Source: an uncultured Peptostreptococcaceae bacterium
GTDB taxonomy: Bacteria; Bacillota; Clostridia; Tissierellales; Peptoniphilaceae
Assembly: GCA_947283485.1 (NCBI GenBank)
Contig: CAMYOU010000005.1
Location: forward strand, 1 to 64,000
Reading direction: 5' to 3'
Length of the DNA stretch: 64,000 nucleotides
Shown: positions 9,234 to 17,133 of the stretch, piece after piece
Layout: each line of letters opens with the position of its first letter
Position numbering within the stretch: position 1 is the first letter of the stretch
Translations under genes and position numbers: made by a program
The notes under the pieces: generated by a model
The model's database searches: none
What the model was told of the DNA's origin: nothing
Seen by the model: the letters and a program-made list of their open reading frames with translations, nothing else

Positions 9234-9961
9234 AGATCTCGTGTCAGTTCGTCCATGACTTCGCTTATATCCTCGTGCAGAACATAATCGGCACGGGCGT
9301 CGCCGGACGTGGCTTCTTTGTTGATCATGATGAGTTTGTCACCGTGATAGTAGTTCACGAGTCCCGCTGCGGGATAAACGACGAGACTCGTGCCCGCGAC
9401 GATGAAGACATCCGCCGCACGGATCGCCTCGATCGCACGCATGATGACGGTCTGATCAAGTCCCTCTCCGTAGAGCACGACATCGGGACGGATGAAGCCG
9501 CCGCAATCACAATGCGACGCGCCCTTTTCCCGGAGCACTTCGTCGAGCGTATATTTTTTCCCGCAACGGGTGCAATAATAATCGCGCAGATTCCCGTGAA
9601 GCTCGAGGACACGGGTGTTCCCCGCCATCTGATGGAGACTGTCGATGTTCTGCGTGACGATTGCCTTGAGTTTCCCGAGACGCTCGAGTTTCGCGAGGGC
9701 AAGATGCGCCTTATTGGGTCTTGCGTCGGGATAGATGAGATTTTCTTTATAATAGCGAGAAAATTCCTCGGGATGTTCTTCTAGAAATTCGTGCGAAAGC
9801 ATGTATTCCGGACTGTAGGCGGTGTTCGATCTGCGATTGTAGAGTCCCGTCGCCGAGCGAAAATCGGGAATCCCGCTCGCGGTGGAGACGCCCGCCCCGC
9901 CAAAAAAGACAATGTTGTCGCTGTTCTTGATAATTTCCTTGAGTTCTTGCATTTTTGTCAT
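9230..9961 (-). CDS. cobB: NAD-dependent protein deacylase, sirtuin family
   Basis: Sir2-type enzyme that removes acyl groups from lysines using NAD. The NAD-binding motif GAGVSTASGIPDFRS is at about residues 22-36, TQNIDSLH at 103-110, the catalytic His at 122, and four zinc cysteines at about 130, 133, 151 and 153, spaced CxxC...CxC. Length of 243 residues is normal for bacterial enzymes. It sits between NUDIX and phosphatase genes with ATGA overlaps on both sides, so the three are probably co-translated. Confidence 0.95.
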   Translation of the reverse strand: MTKMQELKEIIKNSDNIVFFGGAGVSTASGIPDFRSATGLYNRRSNTAYSPEYMLSHEFLEEHPEEFSRYYKENLIYPDARPNKAHLALAKLERLGKLKAIVTQNIDSLHQMAGNTRVLELHGNLRDYYCTRCGKKYTLDEVLREKGASHCDCGGFIRPDVVLYGEGLDQTVIMRAIEAIRAADVFIVAGTSLVVYPAAGLVNYYHGDKLIMINKEATSGDARADYVLHEDISEVMDELTRDL

Positions 9962-10398
9962 GTCGTGCTCCTTTCATAGAGGATGTCCTCGCCGTCGATG
10001 AAGACCTCTTCGATCGCGGGATCAGTCAATGCCTTATGATAGACGAGAAAATTTCTCGCCAGTCCCTCGGACGCGAGGAGTTCTTTCTCATTCATCCACC
10101 GGACAGGTCCCTCGTGCGTTCGCTCGATGAGTTCTCCCTCTACGACCGTCGCGTCGTAGAGAAAAACCGTCTCTTCATACGCTCCCATGTTTCGAAGCAA
10201 GCCGCGATAGCATACGTCCACGGATAGTCCCGTCTCCTCTCTCACCTCACGAATCGCCGAGGCACGTACACTCTCGTTCTTTTCCACTTTGCCGCCGGGG
10301 AAAGTAAGACCCTCCCAGCCTTCGCGCACGACCTTGTCGAGGACGACGACTTTGTCGCCGTCAGCTATGCGCACAAATGTAAATAATTTCGTTTCCAT
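9958..10398 (-). CDS. NUDIX hydrolase (8-oxo-dGTP diphosphatase-like)
   Basis: A 146-residue NUDIX protein. The Nudix box fits GX5EX7REUXEEXGU: G36, E42, R50-E51, E54-E55, G57. The N-terminus METKLFTFVRIADGDKVVVLDKV resembles MutT/YtkD-like nucleotide pyrophosphatases, but substrate is not certain. The chosen ATG at 10398 has no Shine-Dalgarno sequence, unlike its neighbours; a TTG 6 codons upstream is the only nearby alternative. The stop overlaps the sirtuin start as ATGA. Confidence 0.88.
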   Translation of the reverse strand: METKLFTFVRIADGDKVVVLDKVVREGWEGLTFPGGKVEKNESVRASAIREVREETGLSVDVCYRGLLRNMGAYEETVFLYDATVVEGELIERTHEGPVRWMNEKELLASEGLARNFLVYHKALTDPAIEEVFIDGEDILYERSTT

Positions 10399-10439
10399 GT
10401 CTATACAGTACCCCAAACCGCACTTCCCATCAACGAGAC

Positions 10440-10465
10440 AAAAAAATAGAGCCATCGGCTCTATT
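10440..10465 (-). terminator. Terminator at end of mgtC-like gene
   Basis: A 9-bp stem (AATAGAGCC/GGCTCTATT) with a 3-nt loop, followed on the minus strand by a run of T. It overlaps the stop codon of the MgtC-like gene. Confidence 0.85.
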
Positions 10466-11156
10466 CTTCCGTGCGTGCACTGAGATGCCTGATCTCTTTG
10501 ACGTCCGGATTCTCGCGCAAGGCGTCGTTTAACGCGAGAATGTTCTCGGCTTTGCGCATCGCGTAATCCACCGTGAGATAGATAAAATCCGAGTCGTCGG
10601 TCGCCCACTTGACCTCTTTGATCTTATGGACGATGCCGTGATTCTCTTTCACCATGTCGATGACGCGCACACCCGCATTGGGGGTGTCCTTCATGATGAT
10701 CTCAAGCGTGCGTTCAATCGAAAAATTGGCGCGCACTTCGACATTGCGTAAGACGACGAGAACAATGAGGGCGAGTACGGCAGTGCCGATGGCACCCGCA
10801 TAATACCCGCACCCGACCGCAAGTCCGAGACCTGCGCTCACCCACAGACACGCCGCAGTCGTAAGACCCGCAATGCTCTTCTTATTGTGCATGATCGTGC
10901 CCGCACCCAAGAAACCGATGCCGCTGACGACCTGTGCCGCGATACGCGCGGCGTCCGCATGACGAAACCCGCCCATGAGCTGAAGTTTGGAGTATCCGTC
11001 GATGGACACGAGCATGATGAGGCACGATCCGAGACAGACAAGGACGTGCGTTCTGAGTCCTGCCGGACGATTGCTGTATTCACGTTCGATACCGATGACG
11101 GAACCCAAGAGAATCGAAATTACCAGACGTAAGAGTATGGTCTTAGTAGAAAACAT
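10461..11156 (-). CDS. MgtC/SapB family membrane protein
   Basis: A 231-residue inner-membrane protein. The N-terminal part has hydrophobic helices with the family motif GIEREYSNRPAGLRTHVLV and later GIGFLGAGTIM; the C-terminal 85 residues are soluble, in the place of the ACT-like domain of longer MgtC proteins. MgtC relatives act in magnesium-limited growth and ATPase control in pathogens, but the role here is unknown. It overlaps the HAD phosphatase by 14 nt and closes the glpP-glpQ-HAD-mgtC run. Confidence 0.9.
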   Translation of the reverse strand: MFSTKTILLRLVISILLGSVIGIEREYSNRPAGLRTHVLVCLGSCLIMLVSIDGYSKLQLMGGFRHADAARIAAQVVSGIGFLGAGTIMHNKKSIAGLTTAACLWVSAGLGLAVGCGYYAGAIGTAVLALIVLVVLRNVEVRANFSIERTLEIIMKDTPNAGVRVIDMVKENHGIVHKIKEVKWATDDSDFIYLTVDYAMRKAENILALNDALRENPDVKEIRHLSARTEE

Positions 11157-11976
11157 GTTTATCCCCCTTTCTCTCGGCGAGGATTTGATCCTTCAATTCT
11201 TTGACCGAGGGAAATGTATAGGTTGCGCGCGTCGTACTCGCTTCGTAGTCCGCACGCGTCGTCTCGCCCGAGAAGACGAGTATGGAAGTAATCCCCGCTT
11301 TTTCGCCCATTGCGATGTCCGTATACAGACGATCCCCCACCATGGCGAGTTCGTTTTTTTGCAGTCCGTATTTTTCGAGTACCGCATCGACCATCGTTCG
11401 CTCGGGTTTGCCGATGACCGTCGGCATCACTTCCGTCGATGCATGAATGAATGCGATCATCGCACCCGCGTCGGGCATGAATGCACCGCCCTCCAAGGGG
11501 CAGTTAAAATCCGGATGCGTCGCGATGTAAGAGCCTTTGGCGCGGATGAGATCACATGCCGCCCAGAGTTTCTCATAGGTCAGTGTCGTGTCAAAACCGA
11601 GCACCACTTCATCTACGTCATCGAGTCCTTCTTCGCGCTTGGATTTGACGACAAAGCCGGCATGCTCGAGTTCTTCCATAAGCGGCGGTGTGCCGAGGAC
11701 AAAGAGCGTCGCGCCGTTCGAATAGCGTTTCCGAAGGTACATCGCCGTCGCCTCGCCGGATGTGAAAATATCCTCCGCAGTCGCTTCGATCCCAAGTTTT
11801 CGGAGCTTTTCCACATAATTCATGCGATTCTTGGACGAGTTGTTGGTAAGAAAGAGTGCGCGTATTTTTTCTTTGCGCAGCACTTCCAAAAATTCCTTCG
11901 CGCCGTCGATGAGTTCGTTCCCGAGATAGATCGTACCGTCCATATCGAGAAGATAGCAATGAATATCCCGTAACAT
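11143..11976 (-). CDS. HAD-IIA family sugar phosphatase (NagD/AraL-like)
   Basis: A 277-residue haloacid dehalogenase hydrolase of subclass IIA. Motif I is DMDGTIYLGN (Asp11 nucleophile, Asp13), motif II is LTNNSS, and motif III/IV lies in GKPERTMVDAVLEKYG and MVGDRLYTDIAMG. Relatives remove phosphate from sugar phosphates, nucleotides, or glycerol phosphate. Position directly after a glycerophosphodiesterase, 4 nt apart, makes a phospholipid-head or glycerol-phosphate substrate plausible (inference). Confidence 0.92.
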   Translation of the reverse strand: MLRDIHCYLLDMDGTIYLGNELIDGAKEFLEVLRKEKIRALFLTNNSSKNRMNYVEKLRKLGIEATAEDIFTSGEATAMYLRKRYSNGATLFVLGTPPLMEELEHAGFVVKSKREEGLDDVDEVVLGFDTTLTYEKLWAACDLIRAKGSYIATHPDFNCPLEGGAFMPDAGAMIAFIHASTEVMPTVIGKPERTMVDAVLEKYGLQKNELAMVGDRLYTDIAMGEKAGITSILVFSGETTRADYEASTTRATYTFPSVKELKDQILAERKGDKHVFY

Positions 11977-11980
11977 CGGT

Positions 11981-12697
11981 CTACTTGCCGTTTACAGCCG
12001 CGAGCATGCGAAAAGGATCGTTCTGGATGAGTCCGTCCACACCAATGTCGACGAGTGCTTTGTTGTCGTAGGGATACGCGTTGAGCGTCCAGATATTGAC
12101 GCCGATTCCCTCTGCGTGATAGGCATCGACAATCTCTTTCGTAAGGCCGTATGCGCTCGGATGAATGTACTCAAATCCGGCACGTTTTACATAGCCCGGT
12201 CCGTCGACGAGTTGACACTCGGTGAGCGCCCCGACCCGAATCTCCGGCGCGATGCGTTTGACCTCGAGAATGGAGCGGTGATTGAACGAAGAAATGATGA
12301 CGCGATCCGTCAGTCCGTACGCGCGAATCATCTCGACCGTCTCTTTCTCGATCCCCTCATAGAGCACCACGCCGGTCTTGAGTTCGATATTCGTGACGAA
12401 ATCAGGGAAATCTTTGATATATTCAAAATATTCTTCGAGCGTCGGGACGCGTTCAATTCCGCCTTCATAGGGAATTTCCAACGCCTTCAATTCCTTGAGC
12501 GTAAAATCTTTGATATGTCCCGTCCCGTTCGTCGTGCGGTCGACGCGTTCGTCGTGCATAATGACGAGCACGCCGTCTTTCGTCTTCTGAACGTCAAATT
12601 CGATGCCGTTCGCACCGGCTTCGATCGCCTTCTTGTAGGCGAGCATCGTATTCTCGGGATAGGTTTCGCTATAACCGCGATGAGCACAGATGTACAT
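11981..12697 (-). CDS. glpQ: Glycerophosphodiester phosphodiesterase
   Basis: A 238-residue GDPD-family enzyme that cuts glycerophosphodiesters to glycerol-3-phosphate and an alcohol. Family motifs are visible at the start: AHRG (His6, Arg7), PENT, EFDVQKTKDG (metal ligands Glu33 and Asp35) and MHD (His48). No signal peptide, so a cytoplasmic form like UgpQ. I chose ATG at 12697, which has GGAGG 6 nt upstream, over an in-frame ATG at 12715 with none. It follows glpP and a hairpin that may be the control point. Confidence 0.93.
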   Translation of the reverse strand: MYICAHRGYSETYPENTMLAYKKAIEAGANGIEFDVQKTKDGVLVIMHDERVDRTTNGTGHIKDFTLKELKALEIPYEGGIERVPTLEEYFEYIKDFPDFVTNIELKTGVVLYEGIEKETVEMIRAYGLTDRVIISSFNHRSILEVKRIAPEIRVGALTECQLVDGPGYVKRAGFEYIHPSAYGLTKEIVDAYHAEGIGVNIWTLNAYPYDNKALVDIGVDGLIQNDPFRMLAAVNGK

Positions 12698-12724
12698 ACT
12701 ATTTCCTCCAATCATAAAAGCGCA

Positions 12725-12748
12725 AAAAGAGAGCTTTTGCTCTCTTTT
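12725..12748 (-). terminator. Leader hairpin between glpP and glpQ
   Basis: A perfect 10-bp stem (AAAAGAGAGC/GCTCTCTTTT) with a TTTT loop, followed by T-rich sequence on the minus strand. It lies 27 nt before the glpQ start codon and 52 nt after glpP. In Bacillus subtilis GlpP works by antitermination in the leaders of glp genes, so this may be a regulated terminator rather than the end of glpP transcription. Confidence 0.75.
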
Positions 12749-12799
12749 CTCCAGCGCTTACTTATCTTTGTAAGAGTATATCACGTGAAAATATCGTTT

Positions 12800-13381
12800 T
12801 CAAGTCATCGACCAAAGTTCCTCGCTCGTCGTGGAGATTGCGGAACTTCCCGCTTCCAAGAGTTCCGTGACTTCACTTTCCTTTGCGAGCAGTCCGCCCG
12901 ATATGACGGGTTTATTCGGGAACGTATCTTTGAAGCGGCGCACCACATCGGGCACATAGCCCGGCATGATCTCCACCGCATCCGCACGTTTGATCATCTC
13001 CCTTTGCTCCATGATCGTATCGACGGAGAGTGAGTCCAGTGCAAACACGCGTTTCACAACGGGGATGCCTTCGTCATAGCATTCTTTCACCACGCCGTTC
13101 TTGGTCGTAATGATGCCGAAATCTCCGGTGTGTTTCGCCTTGAGATAGTCGATCGTCGCACTCGAGAGTGCCATTCCTTCGATCATATCGAGGTGTAAAA
13201 AAAGAATCTTCCCCGCACGCTTCGCCTTTTCGATCTCGTGATCGATGGAACCGATATTCCCGTGCACGAGAAATAGAATCTTCCCGGGGCAAAGGAGGGC
13301 GCGATCCATGGCTTCCGTGCTCTGAATCGCCATGATGACACTTGTTTCTTTAAGCGCATTAATAAAATCTTTTCTTCGCAT
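12800..13381 (-). CDS. glpP: Glycerol-3-phosphate responsive antiterminator GlpP
   Basis: A 193-residue RNA-binding regulator of the GlpP family (TIM-barrel-like fold). Family features seen are LFLHLDMIEGM near residue 73, GIITTKNGVVKECYDEGI in the middle, and VEIMPGYVPDVVRRF with ISGGLL toward the end. In B. subtilis GlpP binds glycerol-3-phosphate and mRNA leaders to prevent termination. The gene has a GGAGG site at its ATG but follows a terminator with little room for its own promoter. Confidence 0.92.
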   Translation of the reverse strand: MRRKDFINALKETSVIMAIQSTEAMDRALLCPGKILFLVHGNIGSIDHEIEKAKRAGKILFLHLDMIEGMALSSATIDYLKAKHTGDFGIITTKNGVVKECYDEGIPVVKRVFALDSLSVDTIMEQREMIKRADAVEIMPGYVPDVVRRFKDTFPNKPVISGGLLAKESEVTELLEAGSSAISTTSEELWSMT

Positions 13382-13397
13382 ATTCCCTCCTATGAAA

Positions 13398-13421
13398 ATA
13401 GCGAGCAGATTTGCTCGCTAT
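13398..13421 (-). terminator. Terminator after nrdR
   Basis: A 10-bp stem (ATAGCGAGCA/TGCTCGCTAT) with a 4-nt loop and a short T-run on the minus strand. It overlaps the nrdR stop codon and ends only 17 nt before glpP, so glpP may be reached by read-through. Confidence 0.8.
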
Positions 13422-13870
13422 CCTTCTCTTTTTAACGTATCGATCGTTTCGGAAAAAGAGTCGAGATCCTTAAACTCGCGGTATACGCTCGCAAAGCGGA
13501 CATATGCCACGGGGTCGATCTCTTTTAATTCTTCCATGATGTATTCGCCAATCAGTCTCGACGGGATCTCGCTCGGTTCGCGCAAAATCTTCTTTTCGAT
13601 GCGCTGAGCCGCCGCCTCGAGTACATCCAGAGGAACGGGTCGTTTCTCGCAGGACTTCACCATGCCGTTTAGGACTTTGGAAGGATTGTAGAGTTCGCGC
13701 GTGCCGTCTTTCTTAATGACGACGGTGTTGTTCTCCTCGTATTTTTCATACGTGGTAAACCGCTTCCCGCACGAAGTGCATTCTCTTCTTCGTCTGATGG
13801 ATGCGCCGTCTTCCGTCGGTCGCGAGTCCACGACTTTGGTGTCCAAAGCACCGCAAAAATGACATTTCAT
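13418..13870 (-). CDS. nrdR: Transcriptional repressor NrdR
   Basis: Nucleotide-sensing repressor of ribonucleotide reductase genes. The 150-residue protein has the N-terminal zinc ribbon (Cys3, Cys6, Cys31, Cys34; start MKCHFCGALDTKVVDSRP) followed by an ATP-cone domain from about residue 47 (VVIKKDGTRELYNPSKVL). It lies 15 nt after ftsZ and ends the division operon. No ribonucleotide reductase gene or obvious NrdR box pair was found in the window. Confidence 0.97.
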   Translation of the reverse strand: MKCHFCGALDTKVVDSRPTEDGASIRRRRECTSCGKRFTTYEKYEENNTVVIKKDGTRELYNPSKVLNGMVKSCEKRPVPLDVLEAAAQRIEKKILREPSEIPSRLIGEYIMEELKEIDPVAYVRFASVYREFKDLDSFSETIDTLKREG

Positions 13871-13885
13871 GGCTTTCTCCGCGCG

Positions 13886-14938
13886 TTAGCGGTCAAAATT
13901 TCTCTGCAAAAAAGTAGGTACCGTCATCTCCGTCGCTTTGAAACGTTCCATTTTTTGTTTTTCTTCGCGATCCTTCTCCATCTTCTCTAGATCGAAGCCG
14001 GTTGCGATGACCGTAACTTTGACCGAGTCCTTGAGATTCTCGTCTACGCCTGCACCGAAAATGATATTGGCATTGTCGTCGACCGCCTCGCGGATGAGAT
14101 CGGATGCTTCGTTGATTTCAAAGAGTGAGAGATCTTTGTCGCCCGTGATATTGAGTAATACCGCCTCCGCGCCGTCGATCGTCGTCTCGAGTAGCGGGCT
14201 TCGAAGAGCCATCTTCGCAGCTTCGACCGCACGGTTCTCACCGGACGCCATGCCGATGCCCATGTGTGCGATACCGCGGTTTTTCATGACGCTCTCGACG
14301 TCCGCAAAGTCGAGGTTGATGAGATTCGGTACGGCGATGAGATCAGAAATGCCCTGTACCGCACTGCGCAGCACGTCGTCCGCCATATTGAACGCTTCGA
14401 CAATCGTCGTGCGTTTTTCGCTTACCTGTAGAAGTCTGTCATTCGGGATCGTGACGAGCGTGTCGACATTTGCCTTGAGTTCTTCAATACCCTGATCCGC
14501 CTGTTTTGCACGTTTGCGACCTTCGAATCCGAACGGTTTCGTAACGACGCCGACCGTAAGAATGCCCATCTCTTTGGCAACATTCGCGATGACCGGTGCG
14601 GCACCCGTGCCCGTTCCGCCGCCCATGCCGGCTGCAATAAAGACCATATCGGTCCCGGAGAGTGCCTCCGCAATCTCGCCCTTGTTCTCCTCGGCGGATT
14701 TGGAGCCGACTTCGGGATTGCCGCCCGCACCGAGTCCGCGTGTGAGTTTCTGTCCGATCTGAAGTTTTGTATCCGCCCCCGAGTTTAGGAGCACTTGAGA
14801 ATCCGTGTTGACGGCGATGAAATCGACGCCGCGAAGTCCGGCTTCGATCATACGGTCAACTGCATTGTTTCCGCCGCCGCCGACACCGATGACTTTAATC
14901 TTCGCCATTTGGTCGTTGGTAATTTCCATATCAAACAT
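13886..14938 (-). CDS. ftsZ: Cell division protein FtsZ
   Basis: Tubulin-like GTPase that forms the division ring. The 350-residue protein has the GTP-binding loop GGGTGTGAAP at about residues 105-115, the T7 region, and a C-terminal conserved peptide (TVPTFLQRNFDR), which normally binds FtsA or SepF. A strong AGGAGG precedes the ATG. No ftsA lies upstream: instead a 380-bp non-coding stretch separates ftsZ from divIB, and a weak promoter there may drive ftsZ-nrdR. Confidence 0.98.
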   Translation of the reverse strand: MFDMEITNDQMAKIKVIGVGGGGNNAVDRMIEAGLRGVDFIAVNTDSQVLLNSGADTKLQIGQKLTRGLGAGGNPEVGSKSAEENKGEIAEALSGTDMVFIAAGMGGGTGTGAAPVIANVAKEMGILTVGVVTKPFGFEGRKRAKQADQGIEELKANVDTLVTIPNDRLLQVSEKRTTIVEAFNMADDVLRSAVQGISDLIAVPNLINLDFADVESVMKNRGIAHMGIGMASGENRAVEAAKMALRSPLLETTIDGAEAVLLNITGDKDLSLFEINEASDLIREAVDDNANIIFGAGVDENLKDSVKVTVIATGFDLEKMEKDREEKQKMERFKATEMTVPTFLQRNFDR

Positions 14939-14981
14939 AAATCGTTCCTCCTTTTCAAATCATCGATACATCTATGCCCCT

Positions 14982-15010
14982 AGTATAGCAAAGAATTGAG
15001 CAAAATGGAA
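14982..15010 (-). promoter_or_regulatory. Candidate ftsZ promoter
   Basis: The minus strand has TTCCAT, 17 nt, then TATACT. The -10 is good, the -35 is poor. It sits about 43 nt before the ftsZ start codon, downstream of the inverted repeat at 15090-15122. Confidence 0.4.
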
Positions 15011-15089
15011 TATTTCCTCATTTCATCTCTTCTCTTTCTCTTTTTTGAAGCCGCGATTTTTGAGATTGCCGAAGCGTTTTTTCTCCGTT

Positions 15090-15122
15090 TGCAAAAATTT
15101 CCGATCGAAAAAAATTTTTGCA
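15090..15122. repeat. Perfect inverted repeat in ftsZ upstream region
   Basis: TGCAAAAATTT at 15090-15100 is mirrored by AAATTTTTGCA at 15112-15122, with an 11-nt spacer centred near CGATCG. No T-run follows on the minus strand, so it does not look like a terminator; a protein-binding site or RNA hairpin is possible. Confidence 0.6.
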
Positions 15123-15318
15123 CGGCATATCTTTCTTTGGCACTCCTTCACAAGCGAAGAAATACGCTTTGTTCTTTAGCACCAAATATTTAGATGGTCA
15201 TTCTTCCACATCCGCGTTCGTCCCTTCTTTCTTTGTGCAAGTCCTCACGCATAGATCCGTGCGTTCGATCCACACTCCTATGGATTTGATTTCTAAAAAC
15301 GCGTTGTTTTTCGTTGGT

Positions 15319-16053
15319 CTATACGCCCACGTCTCTCGTCTCGACGACGGGATCTTTGTCTTTATTGAAGATGACCTTTTGAATTTTCTTCCCGGCTTCT
15401 TCGTTCGATCGTATGATCTCTTCGAGGAAACGGAATTGATAATCGAGATCTCCACTCGCGTCAAATTCGACACGCCCTCCGCCTTCCAACAGAACAACGG
15501 GGCTTTGTCGCGTAAAGTCGAGTCCACGCACGCGATCGTAATAGTTGGTCGCGAGGAGTTTGGAAACGAGCGTGACAGCTTGCGGAGTGATGAGCACTTT
15601 CTCGTCGGTGTTGATGTGTTCGAGCTCGATCTTCGGATCAGTGGGGCGCACGCGCGCCTTGTCGCCCGACTCGAGCACCGCACCGTCTTCTCCGAGCACA
15701 TAGGAGATGCCGTCGCGTTTCACATAGCCGATGACGCGTTTTTCCGTGACGGTGATTAAAATGCTGGAAGGCGGTTTCTTCTCGACTTTGACCGTCTCGA
15801 CATAGGGGCTTTCCATAATGCGTTCCCCGATGGCTCGTGTCGAGATGCGAAAGACATTGGTCTTGTAGGGAATATCCGCCATTTTGGCAATTTCGGCAGG
15901 ATCGAGACGATCCGCACCGATGATTTCAAAGGTTTTGACGCCGAAACGTTCGTTCGTCAAAAGATAGATAAACCCCAAGATGACGACGAGGACGATTGCG
16001 ATGATTAAGAGGATGCTGATCATGGAATCTTTCCCGAGTTTGAACTTTTGCAT
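15319..16053 (-). CDS. divIB: Cell division protein DivIB/FtsQ
   Basis: Bitopic division protein. A short cytoplasmic tail is followed by one membrane helix at about residues 12-32 and an extracellular POTRA domain (FEIIGADRLDPAEIAKMADI), then a beta domain. In the divisome it works with FtsL and DivIC. At 244 residues it is a little short for Gram-positive DivIB. The ribosome binding site GAGG overlaps the last codons of murG, and 3 nt separate the genes. Confidence 0.92.
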   Translation of the reverse strand: MQKFKLGKDSMISILLIIAIVLVVILGFIYLLTNERFGVKTFEIIGADRLDPAEIAKMADIPYKTNVFRISTRAIGERIMESPYVETVKVEKKPPSSILITVTEKRVIGYVKRDGISYVLGEDGAVLESGDKARVRPTDPKIELEHINTDEKVLITPQAVTLVSKLLATNYYDRVRGLDFTRQSPVVLLEGGGRVEFDASGDLDYQFRFLEEIIRSNEEAGKKIQKVIFNKDKDPVVETRDVGV

Positions 16054-16056
16054 GGT

Positions 16057-17133
16057 CTACCTCGCTATGAGCTCTTCCATTGCGTCTGCGATGTCGCGGT
16101 GGGCATTCGGCGTCGCGAGTTTTCCCGCCGCTTCCGCCATCGCACCGAGATCCGATTGCAAGAGTTCTTCCATCATCGTGCGGAGCGTTTCCCCGGTGAG
16201 TTCTTTCTCGAGGAGCACGCGCGCTGCGCCGTGTTTTTCAAAATAGCGTGCGTTCATCTCCTGATGATTCTCGGTCGTGTACGCCTTGGGCACGAGAATC
16301 GACGGAAGATGAGACGCGGCGATCTCCGAGAGAGTAATGGCTCCCGATGCCGTGACAACGAGATCCGCAATCGCGTAAGCACCCGGCATATCGTAGAGAT
16401 ACGGAAGAATCGTGACGAATGGTTTTTCACCGACTGTGCGGATCACGGTTTCGTAGTCGCTCTTTCCGGGCACGAAGATGAGATTGTATGCGCCGTGAAA
16501 ATCCTTAAGGATATCCACAACCGCACGATTGAGACTCTCGGAGCCGTTCGATCCGCCGAAGATGAGTACCGTCTTCTTCTCGGGATCCAGTCCGAATTCG
16601 TCGTAGTTCTTCTCCCGTTTTTTGAAAAAGATCTGACGAATGGGATTGCCGACAACCGAGAGAATTTCTTTGCGCGCAAAAAAACGCTCGCTCTCTGGAA
16701 TCGTAAGGAGCACGCGATCGACGACTTTGCCGAGCATGCGATTGGAGATGCCCGCCACGCCGTTTTGCTCATGAATAAGCGTGGGGATTTTTCTCTTTGC
16801 GGCGCGGTAGACGATGGGAAAACTCACAAAGCCTCCCGTCCCGACGACGATGTCGGGTCGAAAGGATTTTAAGATGCCGTCGCTTTCATGGAGTCCCTTG
16901 AGGAGCTTCATGCCCGCCTTTACGGTCTTCGCGCTGATCTTTCTCGGAAGGCCTGCCACTTCAATCGCGGTAAAAGGCGTCCCCGTGCGCTGCACGATGT
17001 CCGACTCGAGTCCGGTCGCCGTTCCGACATAGAGGATCTCGGCATCGGGATGTCTTCTCTTCCACTCTTCGACGATGGCAAGTGCGGGATAGATGTGTCC
17101 ACCCGTTCCGCCGCCCGAAATAATGAGTTTCAT
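16057..17133 (-). CDS. murG: UDP-GlcNAc:lipid I N-acetylglucosaminyltransferase MurG
   Basis: Membrane-associated GT28 glycosyltransferase that turns lipid I into lipid II. The 358-residue protein has the N-terminal GGGTGGHIYPALAI loop, HEQNGVAG near residue 125, and the C-terminal sugar-nucleotide site (VTASGAITLSEIAAS). Its ATG overlaps the ftsW stop as ATGA. Neighbours provide lipid I (MraY) and polymerise or flip its product (FtsW). Confidence 0.97.
   Translation of the reverse strand: MKLIISGGGTGGHIYPALAIVEEWKRRHPDAEILYVGTATGLESDIVQRTGTPFTAIEVAGLPRKISAKTVKAGMKLLKGLHESDGILKSFRPDIVVGTGGFVSFPIVYRAAKRKIPTLIHEQNGVAGISNRMLGKVVDRVLLTIPESERFFARKEILSVVGNPIRQIFFKKREKNYDEFGLDPEKKTVLIFGGSNGSESLNRAVVDILKDFHGAYNLIFVPGKSDYETVIRTVGEKPFVTILPYLYDMPGAYAIADLVVTASGAITLSEIAASHLPSILVPKAYTTENHQEMNARYFEKHGAARVLLEKELTGETLRTMMEELLQSDLGAMAEAAGKLATPNAHRDIADAMEELIAR

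Larger units (their letters stand above)
14939..15318. other. Non-coding interval between divIB and ftsZ
   Basis: This 380-bp stretch carries no convincing gene on either strand. It is richer in A and T than its flanks. It contains a candidate ftsZ promoter near its left end and an 11-bp perfect inverted repeat at 15090-15122. ftsA, usual at this position in many Firmicutes, is absent. Confidence 0.7.

Noticed and set aside
14996..15193. Plus-strand frame of 65 codons in the divIB-ftsZ gap
   Set aside because: No ribosome binding site, no family, and a Phe/Leu-rich composition expected from the T-rich strand.
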